From NCBI GenBank assembly GCA_031553615.1, contig JAVBLJ010000010.1:89785-153784 (forward strand): a DNA stretch of 64,000 nucleotides. Reading direction: 5' to 3'. Under the pieces are notes generated by a model. The model searched no databases. It was not told the DNA's origin and worked only from the letters and a program-made list of their open reading frames with translations. Each line of letters opens with the position of its first letter. Within the stretch, counting starts at the first letter, position 1. The position numbers and the translations under genes were made by a program. Positions 17,283-25,174 of this stretch are shown piece by piece. This DNA is from WQXF01 sp031553615 (GTDB lineage Bacteria > Bacillota > Clostridia > Christensenellales > Aristaeellaceae).

Positions 17283-17867
17283 CTACAGTGTCCCCTTGGT
17301 CGAAAGCACGCCTTCGATGCGCGGATCGATGGAGGCCGCCTGCTCCAGCGCACAGCCGAACGCCTTGAAAAGCGCCTCGGCCTTGTGGTGATCGTTACGG
17401 CCATAGGGCACGGAAAGATGCAGCGTAAGCCCGGCGTTGGCGCTGACAGCCCGGAAGAATTCCTCCACCAGCTGCGTGTCCATCGCGCCCAGCATGGGGG
17501 CGGAAAAAGCCGCCTCGAACACCAGGTAGGCGCGCCCGCTGATATCGAGCACCACATTCGCCAACGCTTCGTCCATGGGCACGGCAGCCTGCCCGATGCG
17601 GCGGATCGCCCGCTTATCGCCAAGGGCCTGCGCCAGCGCCTGACCCAGGCAGATGCCCACATCCTCCACGGTATGATGCGCGTCCACCTGCAAATCGCCC
17701 TGGCAACGCACCTCCAAATCGATGCGCGCAAACCGCGCAAGCGCGCTCAGCATATGATCAAAAAAGCCGACGCCCGTGCTCACCGCGGCCGCGCCTCGGC
17801 CCTCCAGCGCCAGACGCAGCTGGATATCGGTCTCCTGCGTAGCGCGGGAAACGCTCGCTTCGCGCAT
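17283..17867 (-). CDS. hisB: Imidazoleglycerol-phosphate dehydratase
   Basis: A 194-residue monofunctional HisB, step 6 of the pathway. The manganese-binding His clusters are visible: G-F-F-D-H-M-L, D-A-H-H-T-V-E-D, and the second pair in F-F-R-A ... G-R-N-D-H-H-K-A-E. Length matches the stand-alone enzyme (about 195). It starts two bases after the hisD stop. Confidence 0.96.
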   Translation of the reverse strand: MREASVSRATQETDIQLRLALEGRGAAAVSTGVGFFDHMLSALARFARIDLEVRCQGDLQVDAHHTVEDVGICLGQALAQALGDKRAIRRIGQAAVPMDEALANVVLDISGRAYLVFEAAFSAPMLGAMDTQLVEEFFRAVSANAGLTLHLSVPYGRNDHHKAEALFKAFGCALEQAASIDPRIEGVLSTKGTL

Positions 17868-17869
17868 AT

Positions 17870-19180
17870 TTATTCCTCCTTTGTGCTCGGTATATTCGCA
17901 AACCGAATCGCAACCGCTTTAGCGTGCGCATCCAACCCCTCGGCGCGGGCCAGACGCACCACGTCGGCGCTCGCTTCGGCCAACGCGGCCTGGGTATAGT
18001 ATACCAGGCTGCTCTTCTTTGTAAAATCCTCGACATTCAGCGGCGAGAAAAAGCGCGCGGTGCCGCTGGTGGGCAGCACGTGGTTCGGACCCGCGAAGTA
18101 ATCGCCCAACGGCTCCGGCGAGTAGTGGCCCAGAAATACCGCGCCCGCGTTCTGGATTTGCCCCAGCAGCGCGAACGGATCGGCCACCGCCAATTCGAGA
18201 TGCTCCGGCGCCACCTGATTGGCCAGATCGGTGGCCTGCTCCAAATTCTCGCACACCACGATGGCGCTGCATTGCTTCAGCGAGGCCTCCACGATCTCGC
18301 GGCGGGGCAACAGCTCGGCTTGGCGCAGCGCTTCTTCGCGCACGGCATGCGCCATCTCGGCGCCAATCGTGAGCACGACGGAAGCGGCCAGCGGATCGTG
18401 CTCGGCCTGCGAGAGCATATCCGCAGCCACGTAGGCCGGATTGGCGCTCTCGTCGGCGATCACTAGCACCTCGGAGGGCCCGGCGATCATATCGATGCCC
18501 ACGTGCCCAAACACCTCGCGCTTGGCGTTGGCCACGTAGATGTTGCCCGGACCCACAATCTTGTCCACCCGCGGCAGCGTGTCCGTGCCAAAGGCCAGGG
18601 CCGCCACAGCCTGCGCCCCGCCCACTTTGTAAATCTCGTGCACCCCGGCGATGTCGGCGGCCACCAGGGTGAGCGCATTGTTCACGCCGCCATCGGGCGC
18701 GGGAGGCGTCACCATCACGATGCGCGGCACCCCGGCCACGCGCGCGGGCAGCACGTTCATCAGCACCGAGGAGGGGTAGGCCGCAGTGCCACCGGGCACG
18801 TACACACCCACGCTGCTCAGGGGCCGCACCATCTGGCCCAGCGCGCTCCGGGCGTCAAAATCGATCCAGGTGCGCTGCTTTTGCTTTTCGTGAAAGGCGG
18901 CAATGCGCTTGGCGGCCTCGCGCATGGAAGCCACCCAGGCCTCATCCGCCGCCGCGTATGCCGCCGCGATCTCCCCGGGGCTCACCCGCAGCTGATCCGC
19001 ACGCATGTCGGCTCTATCGAAGGCCTTGGTGTATTCGAGCAGGGCTTCGTCGCCCCGTTGGCGCACCGCGCCCACGATGGCCTTCACCCGCTCGGTCACC
19101 TGTTCATCCTGCATCTGGGAGCGCGAAAGCAGCCGTTGGGCCAAAGCCTCGCGATCCTGGGCGTACAGTATGGGGATCAT
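17870..19180 (-). CDS. hisD: Histidinol dehydrogenase
   Basis: A 436-residue Zn enzyme oxidising histidinol to histidine with NAD. Family blocks include Y-V-P-G-G-T-A-A-Y-P-S-S, K-V-G-G-A-Q-A-V-A-A-L-A-F-G-T, G-P-G-N-I-Y-V-A and the active-site A-P-E-H-L-E-L. I start at ATG 19180, after GGAGGGAGAGGCGCG; this overlaps the hisZG stop by four bases (ATGA), so translation is coupled. Confidence 0.96.
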   Translation of the reverse strand: MIPILYAQDREALAQRLLSRSQMQDEQVTERVKAIVGAVRQRGDEALLEYTKAFDRADMRADQLRVSPGEIAAAYAAADEAWVASMREAAKRIAAFHEKQKQRTWIDFDARSALGQMVRPLSSVGVYVPGGTAAYPSSVLMNVLPARVAGVPRIVMVTPPAPDGGVNNALTLVAADIAGVHEIYKVGGAQAVAALAFGTDTLPRVDKIVGPGNIYVANAKREVFGHVGIDMIAGPSEVLVIADESANPAYVAADMLSQAEHDPLAASVVLTIGAEMAHAVREEALRQAELLPRREIVEASLKQCSAIVVCENLEQATDLANQVAPEHLELAVADPFALLGQIQNAGAVFLGHYSPEPLGDYFAGPNHVLPTSGTARFFSPLNVEDFTKKSSLVYYTQAALAEASADVVRLARAEGLDAHAKAVAIRFANIPSTKEE

Positions 19181-20931
19181 CGCGCCTCTCCCTCCTTCGC
19201 ACACCCTGTGCTCTCTTTTGTGCTCTCTTTTGTGCTCTTTTTTGTACTCTCTTTTGTGCTTTTCTTTGTGCTCTCTCTCTCGTTCTCTCTAGTGCGCTGC
19301 AAAAGCTCGCGCAGCGCGGCGATCAGCGGGCGTATCTTCGCGCCCTTGGTTTTGAGGGATACCACGTTGACCACCACCCGCGCGCTGCTGTGGCTGATGG
19401 TTTCGAGCACTTCCAGGCCGTTGGCTCGCAGGGTCGCGCCGCTCTCCACGATGTCGAGTATCACGTCGGATAGCCCCACCAGCGGCCCCAGCTCCACCGA
19501 GCCATTGAGCTTGATGATCTCGATATTCTGCCCCATGGCCGCGTAGTATCCGCGCGCTACCGTGGGGTACTTGGTCGCCACGCGCAGATTGCCCTGGGTA
19601 ATCCCCCCGCCGCGTTGATCCGGAAAGCCTGCGATGCACAGCCGGCACGCGCCAAACCCCAAATCCAGCAATTCGTACAGCGGTCGGTTTTCCTCCAGCA
19701 GCGTATCCTTGCCCACGAAGCCGATGTCGGCCACGCCGCGTTCCACGTAGGTGGGCACGTCGCTGGGCTTCACCAAAATGAAGCGGTATGCGCCAGTGGG
19801 ATCGGCCAGCACCAACTTGCGGCCCGGGTGGAGCGCTTCGCCGCACTCCACGCCCACGGCCTCCAGCAGCGCAAGCGCCTGCTCGGCCAGCCGCCCCTTC
19901 GCCAGCGCGATGGTCACGGCTTCGGGTTGGCGATCGCCCTTCGGCACCTGCTGCCGCTCCAGGGCCAGCAGCGTCTGCGTGACATCCAGCGCGAAGCCCA
20001 CCGCCGGCCATTCCAGGCCAAACTCCTGCGGCAGTCGGTCGTATCGGCCGCCCGAAAGCAGCGGTGCGCCCAGGTGCCCCGACATGCCGCGAAATATGAT
20101 GCCACTATAATAATGCATGGCCTGCACCATGCCCAGGTCGATGGCCACGAAGCGATCCAGCCCTTGGGCCGCGAGTGCGTCGATCACGCTGCGGATGCGC
20201 TCCAGCGCCGCCAGACAGCGCGGTGCGCGGGTGATCTCCCGGGCCTGCTCCAGCACCTCCACGCCGCCGTACAGCGTAGGCAGCAGCATGATACGGCGGC
20301 TGATCTCTGGGCCGGTGCGCGCATCGCGCAGCATCAGCTCGATGGCCAGCATATCCTTCTGCTCCACGCAATCGCGCAGCTGTTCCTGCTCCCCGCCCGA
20401 AAGGCCCAGCTCCTCCATGAGCCCCAAAAAGAAATCGACTTGGCCGATATCGATCTGGAACGAGGAAAGCCCTGCGGCTTGCAGCGCGCGAATTGCCAGG
20501 GCGAGCACCTCGGCGTCGTCCTGATACGAGGAGCCGCCCAGCAGCTCCACGCCCGCCTGTGCGGTTTGGCAAAAGCGCGGGTGCTCCTCCTGCGGGAAGG
20601 CCAACACGTCCTGCACGTAGCCCAGCCGCAGCGGCAGCGGCGCATCGCGCAGTTGCCCCGCCGCCATGCGCACGATGGGGGTGGTGTTGTCGGGCCGGAT
20701 GGCCAGCGTGCGCCCATTGCGGTCGAAGGTTTTCCACATCTGCTGCTGCGCAATGCCACTCGCGCCGCCCGCAAACGTCTCGTAATATTCAAGCAGCGGC
20801 GTTTCCACCTCGGCATAGCCATGCTGCACGAAAAGCTCGCGCAGCGTGGCCTCCAAACGGCGCTTGGCCGCGCATCCGCCCAGTGGCAATTCCTGCATGC
20901 CGCCGGGTATTTGGCGCTCTCGTATTTGCAT
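19177..20931 (-). CDS. hisZG: Fused ATP phosphoribosyltransferase regulatory and catalytic subunits (HisZ-HisG)
   Basis: A 584-residue protein. Residues 1-330 are HisZ, a histidyl-tRNA-synthetase-like regulatory subunit (R-P-D-N-T-T-P-I-V-R, G-G-R-Y-D-R). After a short linker, residues about 338-546 are short-form HisG (I-A-L-A-K-G-R-L, D-I-G-F-V-G-K-D, PRPP loop D-I-V-E-S-G-A-T-L). Short HisG normally needs separate HisZ, so here one chain carries the octameric complex partners. The tail (547-584) is a Thr/Lys/Ser/Glu repeat from a 12-bp DNA repeat. I start at ATG 20931 (AAGGAGG upstream); the ATG at 20973 abuts the -10 box. Confidence 0.92.
   Translation of the reverse strand: MQIRERQIPGGMQELPLGGCAAKRRLEATLRELFVQHGYAEVETPLLEYYETFAGGASGIAQQQMWKTFDRNGRTLAIRPDNTTPIVRMAAGQLRDAPLPLRLGYVQDVLAFPQEEHPRFCQTAQAGVELLGGSSYQDDAEVLALAIRALQAAGLSSFQIDIGQVDFFLGLMEELGLSGGEQEQLRDCVEQKDMLAIELMLRDARTGPEISRRIMLLPTLYGGVEVLEQAREITRAPRCLAALERIRSVIDALAAQGLDRFVAIDLGMVQAMHYYSGIIFRGMSGHLGAPLLSGGRYDRLPQEFGLEWPAVGFALDVTQTLLALERQQVPKGDRQPEAVTIALAKGRLAEQALALLEAVGVECGEALHPGRKLVLADPTGAYRFILVKPSDVPTYVERGVADIGFVGKDTLLEENRPLYELLDLGFGACRLCIAGFPDQRGGGITQGNLRVATKYPTVARGYYAAMGQNIEIIKLNGSVELGPLVGLSDVILDIVESGATLRANGLEVLETISHSSARVVVNVVSLKTKGAKIRPLIAALRELLQRTRENERESTKKSTKESTKKSTKESTKESTGCAKEGEAR
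19207..19290. repeat. 12-bp tandem repeat at the 3' end of hisZG
   Basis: About six imperfect copies of a unit like TGTGCTCTCTTT (plus strand) encode the K-E-S-T/K-K-S-T tail of HisZG. The unit length keeps the frame. Confidence 0.8.
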
Positions 20932-20975
20932 GCCAGCCCTCCTTGGTCGGTTTTTACTTTGTCGCTTTACCATGA

Positions 20976-21004
20976 TAATATGCTAAACTAACAGGTTTCG
21001 TTTG
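20976..21004 (-). promoter_or_regulatory. SigA-type promoter of the his operon
   Basis: Minus strand TTGACA, 17 bp, TAGCAT. The predicted start of transcription leaves a leader of only about 40 nt before ATG 20931, too short for a T-box or transcription attenuator. Confidence 0.75.
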
Positions 21005-21034
21005 TCAAGTTTTTCTTGGCAGGGATTTTGCCCT

Positions 21035-21081
21035 GGGATTTCGCCCTCACGGGCGACCCAAGGGCTTATCGCTCGTCCTTG
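21035..21081. repeat. Dispersed two-hairpin repeat, copy 1
   Basis: Two adjacent stems, TCGCC-loop-GGCGA and CAAGG-loop-CCTTG, with loops TCAC and TTATCGCTC. The same arrangement with different stem bases recurs at 52952-53001. It lies between the spore-protein terminator and the his promoter. Confidence 0.6.
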
Positions 21082-21143
21082 AAAATCCTTCTCTGCGCAT
21101 CACTACTCCCTTTTGCATCATAGCACGAAACGGCAAAAAGCGC

Positions 21144-21178
21144 AAAAAGAGGCGCATCAAGCTTGTGCATGATGCGCC
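21144..21178 (-). terminator. Terminator of SASP gene 1
   Basis: GGCGCATCA/TGATGCGCC arms followed by TCTTTTTG on the minus strand, 40 bp after the stop. Confidence 0.85.
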
Positions 21179-21217
21179 CCGCCATGGAAATCCTACGGAT
21201 TGGTCCGCGTCACGGCA

Positions 21218-21448
21218 TTACTTGCCGCTCATCGCGCGCTCGGCCTGCTCGATCATGCGCTTGACCATGTAGCCGCCGATGTAACCGGCCTGGCGGCTCG
21301 GCAGATCGCCGTTGTAGCCCTGCTTGAGGTTGATGCCCAGCTCGTTGGCGATTTCGAACTTCATGTTGTAAAGCGCCTGCTTGGCTTCGGGCACCATAGA
21401 ACGGTTGGAGCTGGAGCTCTGGTTGGCGTTTTGCGAGGCATTGTACAT
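21218..21448 (-). CDS. Alpha/beta-type small acid-soluble spore protein
   Basis: A 76-residue SASP that coats and protects DNA in dormant spores. It has the K-F-E-I-A-x-E-L-G-I segment containing the GPR protease site, then N-L-K-Q-G-Y-N-G-D-L and G-G-Y-M-V-K-R-M-I, all diagnostic of the family. The Asn/Gln/Ser-rich N terminus is typical. GGAGGGAAACACGT precedes ATG. A weak SigG-like pair (TGAATC and CATCCAA) is visible upstream near 21480-21510. It is a close paralogue of the next gene. Confidence 0.96.
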   Translation of the reverse strand: MYNASQNANQSSSSNRSMVPEAKQALYNMKFEIANELGINLKQGYNGDLPSRQAGYIGGYMVKRMIEQAERAMSGK

Positions 21449-21536
21449 ACGTGTTTCCCTCCATTAATTAAAGCTTTTTGAATTGGATGGTCGTGAACCG
21501 GGGTAGATTCAAGCCGGATGTTACGGATTGGATGCG

Positions 21537-21761
21537 TTACTTCCCGGCCATCTGGCGCTCAGCCTGCTCAATCAAACGCTTGACCATGTAGCCGCCGACG
21601 TAGCCATTTTCCCGCGAAGTCAGATCGCCGTTGTAGCCCTGCTTGAGGTTGATGCCGAGTTCGCGCGCGATTTCAAACTTCATGGAGTCCAGCGCGGCGC
21701 GGGCCTCGGGCACGTTGGCGCTGTTGGAACCGCTGTTGCCCATCTGGTTGCCCATCTGCAT
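21537..21761 (-). CDS. Alpha/beta-type small acid-soluble spore protein
   Basis: A 74-residue SASP nearly identical to its neighbour over the conserved region (K-F-E-I-A-R-E-L-G-I-N-L-K-Q-G-Y-N-G-D-L, G-G-Y-M-V-K-R-L-I-E-Q-A-E-R). The frame is open upstream to 22049, but the family length and GGGAGGTG before ATG 21761 fix this start. The two genes look like a recent tandem duplication. Expression is expected in the forespore under SigG. Confidence 0.96.
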   Translation of the reverse strand: MQMGNQMGNSGSNSANVPEARAALDSMKFEIARELGINLKQGYNGDLTSRENGYVGGYMVKRLIEQAERQMAGK

Positions 21762-21884
21762 GTTTTCGTTCACCTCCCGTTCGTTTTCAGCCGTATTTTT
21801 CACGCAAAGTGCGCGCGATACTCTGCCAATTGACGGCAGGCAAATCATGGTTTTGCAACGCTCAACAAGTTCCCAATCGTCGCG

Positions 21885-21913
21885 TTGCATCGGCGCGCGC
21901 ACTATGCTAGAAT
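21885..21913 (+). promoter_or_regulatory. SigA-type promoter of the PPOX-like gene
   Basis: TTGCAT (21885-21890) and TAGAAT (21908-21913) with 17-bp spacing, 40 bp upstream of ATG 21954. Confidence 0.7.
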
Positions 21914-21953
21914 GGGCAAAACAACTGCGGCAGATACGGCGGGAGGAATGAGC

Positions 21954-22388
21954 ATGGGCGCTTATGAGGAAGCTTGCGCGATATTGACGGAGCGTTTTGG
22001 CAAGGATAGCCTTATCTCCATCGCGACCGTGGAGGGCGCGCACCCGCACGTGCGCACGGTGGATGGTTACTACGAGGAGGCCGCGTTCTACACCGTCACC
22101 TATGCGCTATCCGGCAAAATGAAACAGATCGCGGCCAATCCGGAAGTCGCAATCTGCGGCGAATGGTTCACGGCGCACGGCATCGGCGAAAACCTAGGCC
22201 ATGTGCTGGATGAGCGCAACGGAGCCATCATGGCCAAGCTGCGTGAGGCGTTCTCCGGCTGGTACGGCAATGGCCACGTAAATGAAAGCGACCCGAACAC
22301 CTGCGTGCTGCGCATTCGCCTGACCGATGGCGCGCTCGCCAATCAGGGAACTTGGTACAAGATCGACTTCCTTCACAAAACGGCGTAG
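21954..22388 (+). CDS. Pyridoxamine 5'-phosphate oxidase-like flavin-binding protein
   Basis: A 144-residue protein of the split-barrel PPOX-like fold. It has the pattern S-I-A-T-V-E-G-A-H-P-H-V-R-T-V-D-G-Y, then a strand with Y-T-V-T-Y-A-L-S-G-K-M-K-Q-I and A-I-C-G-E-W, as in clostridial FMN-binding pyridoxamine oxidase-related proteins (general stress type). Such proteins usually bind FMN or F420; the substrate is unknown. GGAGG seven bases before ATG 21954 decides the start over ATG 21948. It is one of the few plus-strand genes, alone in its unit. Confidence 0.8.
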   Translation: MGAYEEACAILTERFGKDSLISIATVEGAHPHVRTVDGYYEEAAFYTVTYALSGKMKQIAANPEVAICGEWFTAHGIGENLGHVLDERNGAIMAKLREAFSGWYGNGHVNESDPNTCVLRIRLTDGALANQGTWYKIDFLHKTA

Positions 22389-22437
22389 GAACCGCGCAAA
22401 GCAGCGCAAAGTACGCCGCCCGGCAGCCCGCATCGTA

Positions 22438-22486
22438 AGTAAAAAGACCCATCTCGATCGCCACTCGCGATTGAAATGGGCCTTTT
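22438..22486. terminator. Bidirectional terminator between the PPOX-like gene and recO
   Basis: GGCCCAT/ATGGGTC arms with extended complementarity (ATCGC/GCGAT) are flanked by A-runs on one side and T-runs on the other, so it can serve both convergent genes. Confidence 0.85.
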
Positions 22487-22510
22487 GAATAGGCTTTGGA
22501 AACGCCTGCG

Positions 22511-23260
22511 CTACGGATGCGCGCCGCCCGGCAGCAGCTTTGCCGCCTTGATGGTGCACTCCACGCGGCTCTCCAGGTAGCCGCGCAGGCGCTGCACCGC
22601 CTCCTCGGCGGTCGCCTGAGGCACCTGCTCCAGCGCACCATCGAAGCCCTGGCGCTGCGCGCTGCGCAAAAAGCAGAGCGTCTCGAAGTGCAGCACCTCG
22701 CCCGAGCCGCCGCACGCCGCGCACAGCACGCCGCCTGCCTGCGCCCCAAAGCGCACCGCCACGCCGTCCGGCAGGGTCGCGCCGCAATGCGCGCACACGT
22801 CCAATCGGGGCAAGTACCCCAAGCTCTCGGCAAATTGAAGCAGAAAAACCGCCGTCAGCGCCGCCGGGGAGCGTTCCGCACCGCCATAGGCCAGGTGTGC
22901 CAGTGCGCTCAGCAGCCGCGCGTAAAGCTCCGGATGCTCCTCGCCGGGCTGCACCGAGGCCTCGCAAAGCGCCAACAGGTACACGCCGTACACCAGCCGA
23001 TCGTAATCCTCGCGAATCGGGTAGTAGCTTTCGCGAATCGCGCAGCCGGTGAGCGTAAAGCGATCGTGGCTTTGGTGAAACTGGTAATCCCCGGCGCAAA
23101 AGAGCTCGGTTGCTCCGGAAAGCGCACTCTTGGTCTTGCGGCACCCCCGCGCCATGGCATCGATGCGGCCCAGGGTGGGCGAAAAGAGGGTGAGCATGCG
23201 GTCGTTGTCGCGGTAGTTGACGTGGCGCAGCACGATGGCCTGCGTAGCGATCCCCGGCAT
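22511..23260 (-). CDS. recO: DNA repair protein RecO
   Basis: A 249-residue recombination mediator that loads RecA with RecR. The N-terminal OB fold begins A-I-V-L-R-H-V-N-Y-R-D-N-D-R-M-L-T-L-F-S, typical of RecO. A central zinc site C-A-H-C ... C-A-A-C lies near residues 155-180. Length is normal. It follows era by 84 bp, an arrangement common in Clostridia, and ends the yqfC-to-recO unit. Confidence 0.95.
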   Translation of the reverse strand: MPGIATQAIVLRHVNYRDNDRMLTLFSPTLGRIDAMARGCRKTKSALSGATELFCAGDYQFHQSHDRFTLTGCAIRESYYPIREDYDRLVYGVYLLALCEASVQPGEEHPELYARLLSALAHLAYGGAERSPAALTAVFLLQFAESLGYLPRLDVCAHCGATLPDGVAVRFGAQAGGVLCAACGGSGEVLHFETLCFLRSAQRQGFDGALEQVPQATAEEAVQRLRGYLESRVECTIKAAKLLPGGAHP

Positions 23261-23344
23261 GCGTCCGCCCTCCCCTACCCGTCTTTTGCTTCGTCTCGCT
23301 CAAACAGACCGAAAGTCCGTCGCGAGACCTGTGCGAGGGCCCGT

Positions 23345-24232
23345 CTATTCGTAGCCCAGGGTGTGCAAATCGTCGTTGCGGTTGCGCCAATCCTCGCGCA
23401 CCTTGATCCAAAGCTGTAGGGACACGTGCACGCCCAGCAGGCTTTCGATGTCGATGCGCGCGGCGGTGCCGATGGATTTCAGCATCGCGCCCTGCTTGCC
23501 AATAATGATGCCCTTGTGCGAGGCACGCTCGCAGTAGATCGTGGCGTGAATCTCCATCAGGCCCTCGCTGAGCGGCTGCATGGACATCATTTCCACGCCT
23601 ATTCCGTGCGGCACCTCGTCGCGCAGGCGTTGCAGCGCCTTTTCGCGAATGATCTCCGCGCAAATCAGGCGCTCGGGTTGATCGGTGATCATGTCGTCCG
23701 GGAAATACTTGGGGCCTTCGGGCAACGCGGCGCGCAGCACGCGGAGCAACTCAGGCAGGCCCCGCTGCGATACCGCACTGATGGGCACGATGTGCTCATA
23801 ACCCGCCTCGGCCAAGTCGGCCAGCGCTGCCAATATTTTTTCTTCGCTCAGCAGATCGATCTTGTTGAGCACCAGCACGCGCGTCACCTTTTTCTTCGCC
23901 ATGTCCTCCAAAATCTGCCGGTCATAGCCGCCAATCTGGGTGGCATCCACCATCACCATCAGCACATCGATGCCGTCGAGCGCATCATGCACGCTCTTGA
24001 CCATGTACTCGCCCAGCTTGGTGCGGGGCTTGTGCAGGCCGGGCGTATCCAAGAACACCATCTGCGCCTCGGGCTCGGTGAACACGCCCATGATGCGATT
24101 ACGGGTGGTCTGCGGCCTATCGGAAACGATGGCGACCTTCTCGCCGATCAACGCGTTCATCAGCGTGGATTTGCCCACGTTGGGGCGGCCTACGATGGCC
24201 ACGAATCCCGAATGAAAAGCAGCTTTCGTCAT
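23345..24232 (-). CDS. era: GTPase Era
   Basis: A 295-residue essential GTPase for 16S rRNA maturation and 30S assembly. G1 is G-R-P-N-V-G-K-S-T, G3 D-T-P-G-L-H, G4 N-K-I-D. The C-terminal KH domain has V-x-x-x-S-x-K-G-I-I-I-G-K-Q-G. ATG 24232 follows AGGAGGAAATGC and overlaps the cdd stop (ATGA), so the longer frame to 24373 is not used. Confidence 0.97.
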   Translation of the reverse strand: MTKAAFHSGFVAIVGRPNVGKSTLMNALIGEKVAIVSDRPQTTRNRIMGVFTEPEAQMVFLDTPGLHKPRTKLGEYMVKSVHDALDGIDVLMVMVDATQIGGYDRQILEDMAKKKVTRVLVLNKIDLLSEEKILAALADLAEAGYEHIVPISAVSQRGLPELLRVLRAALPEGPKYFPDDMITDQPERLICAEIIREKALQRLRDEVPHGIGVEMMSMQPLSEGLMEIHATIYCERASHKGIIIGKQGAMLKSIGTAARIDIESLLGVHVSLQLWIKVREDWRNRNDDLHTLGYE

Positions 24233-24642
24233 GCATTTCCTCCTATGCTTTCCGGCCCGAAACTGTGGGGCAACAGCGCATCCAGCGTGGTCGCGGCGAC
24301 CTCGCCACCCCAGGTGACCAGCACGCGCATGTGCGGGCCAAACTCGTTTAGCACTTGGCGGCACATGCCGCACGGAAAGGGCGCGGAGCCCTCGGCGGCG
24401 ATGGCGATAGCGGTAAAGCGCCGCGCGCCTTCGGAAACCGCCTTGACCACCGCAGTTCGCTCCGCGCAGAGCGTAGCGCCATAGGAGGCGTTCTCCACGT
24501 TGCAGCCCGTGAAAATCCGGCCATCCTCGGCCAGCAGGCAGGCCCCTACCGCGTATCCCGAGTAGGGCGCATAGGCACCGCGCATCGCCGCTCGCGCTTT
24601 TTCCAGCAAAGTCTCGTCGCCGATCGTCCCGTTATTGGCCAT
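24229..24642 (-). CDS. cdd: Cytidine deaminase
   Basis: A 137-residue homotetrameric zinc enzyme of pyrimidine salvage, converting cytidine or deoxycytidine to uridine forms. The motifs are complete: N-V-E-N-A-S-Y, the catalytic T-L-C-A-E-R-T-A, and P-C-G-M-C-R-Q-V for zinc. ATG 24642 after AGAGGGACAAC overlaps the 3' end of ybeY. Position between ybeY and era is conserved in Firmicutes. Confidence 0.96.
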   Translation of the reverse strand: MANNGTIGDETLLEKARAAMRGAYAPYSGYAVGACLLAEDGRIFTGCNVENASYGATLCAERTAVVKAVSEGARRFTAIAIAAEGSAPFPCGMCRQVLNEFGPHMRVLVTWGGEVAATTLDALLPHSFGPESIGGNA

Positions 24643-25174
24643 GTTGTCCCTCTTCCGGCGATGGATCTCGCGGCAATCGCGCACGGCCCATCGCTTCTTC
24701 TTCGATAGCGCGCATGCGCGCCTTTTCCTGCTCCTCCATGTGATCGTAACCCAGCAGATGGCAGATGCCGTGCACGAGCAGGTAGCCCATTTCGCGCCGG
24801 AAGCTGTGCCCGAAGGCCTCCGCCTGCTCCCCCGCGCGCTCCACCGAGATCACGATGTCGCCCAAGTGGCGACAACCGGTGTCCGGATCGATCAGCGCGT
24901 GCAGCCGCTTGGGATAATCGCGGGCGGTGCCACGGGGAAAGCGCGCCGCCGGAAAGGAGAGCACGTCGGTCGCGCTATCGATCCCGCGCTGGTCGCGGTT
25001 GACCTGGCGAATGCCCTCATCCCCAGTCAGCACCACGCATGCCTGGTATTTGCCCGCCAAACCCTCGATGTCCAGCACCTGCTGCGCCACCTCTTCGAGC
25101 AGCGCCTGCAGCGGCCCCAGCGCCTGTAAGCCTTCGAGTGCCCCGCTCTCCTCCATGCACCATTCCAGCCTCAT
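24632..25174 (-). CDS. ybeY: Endoribonuclease YbeY
   Basis: A 180-residue zinc-dependent rRNA maturation and quality-control nuclease. The hallmark H-G-x-C-H-L-L-G-Y-D-H motif (three zinc His) is near residues 134-145, with L-S-F-P and G-D-I-V-I-S upstream. It overlaps the yqfF stop by four bases. Confidence 0.96.
   Translation of the reverse strand: MRLEWCMEESGALEGLQALGPLQALLEEVAQQVLDIEGLAGKYQACVVLTGDEGIRQVNRDQRGIDSATDVLSFPAARFPRGTARDYPKRLHALIDPDTGCRHLGDIVISVERAGEQAEAFGHSFRREMGYLLVHGICHLLGYDHMEEQEKARMRAIEEEAMGRARLPRDPSPEEGQHGQ

Noticed and set aside
16560..20991. Plus-strand open frames of 458 and 479 codons across the his operon
   Set aside because: They are antisense to well-conserved his genes; composition is shadow-like and no motif is seen.
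22194..23663. Minus-strand open frame of 489 codons overlapping recO and era
   Set aside because: It is an alternative frame of two recognised genes, Arg-rich and without motif.
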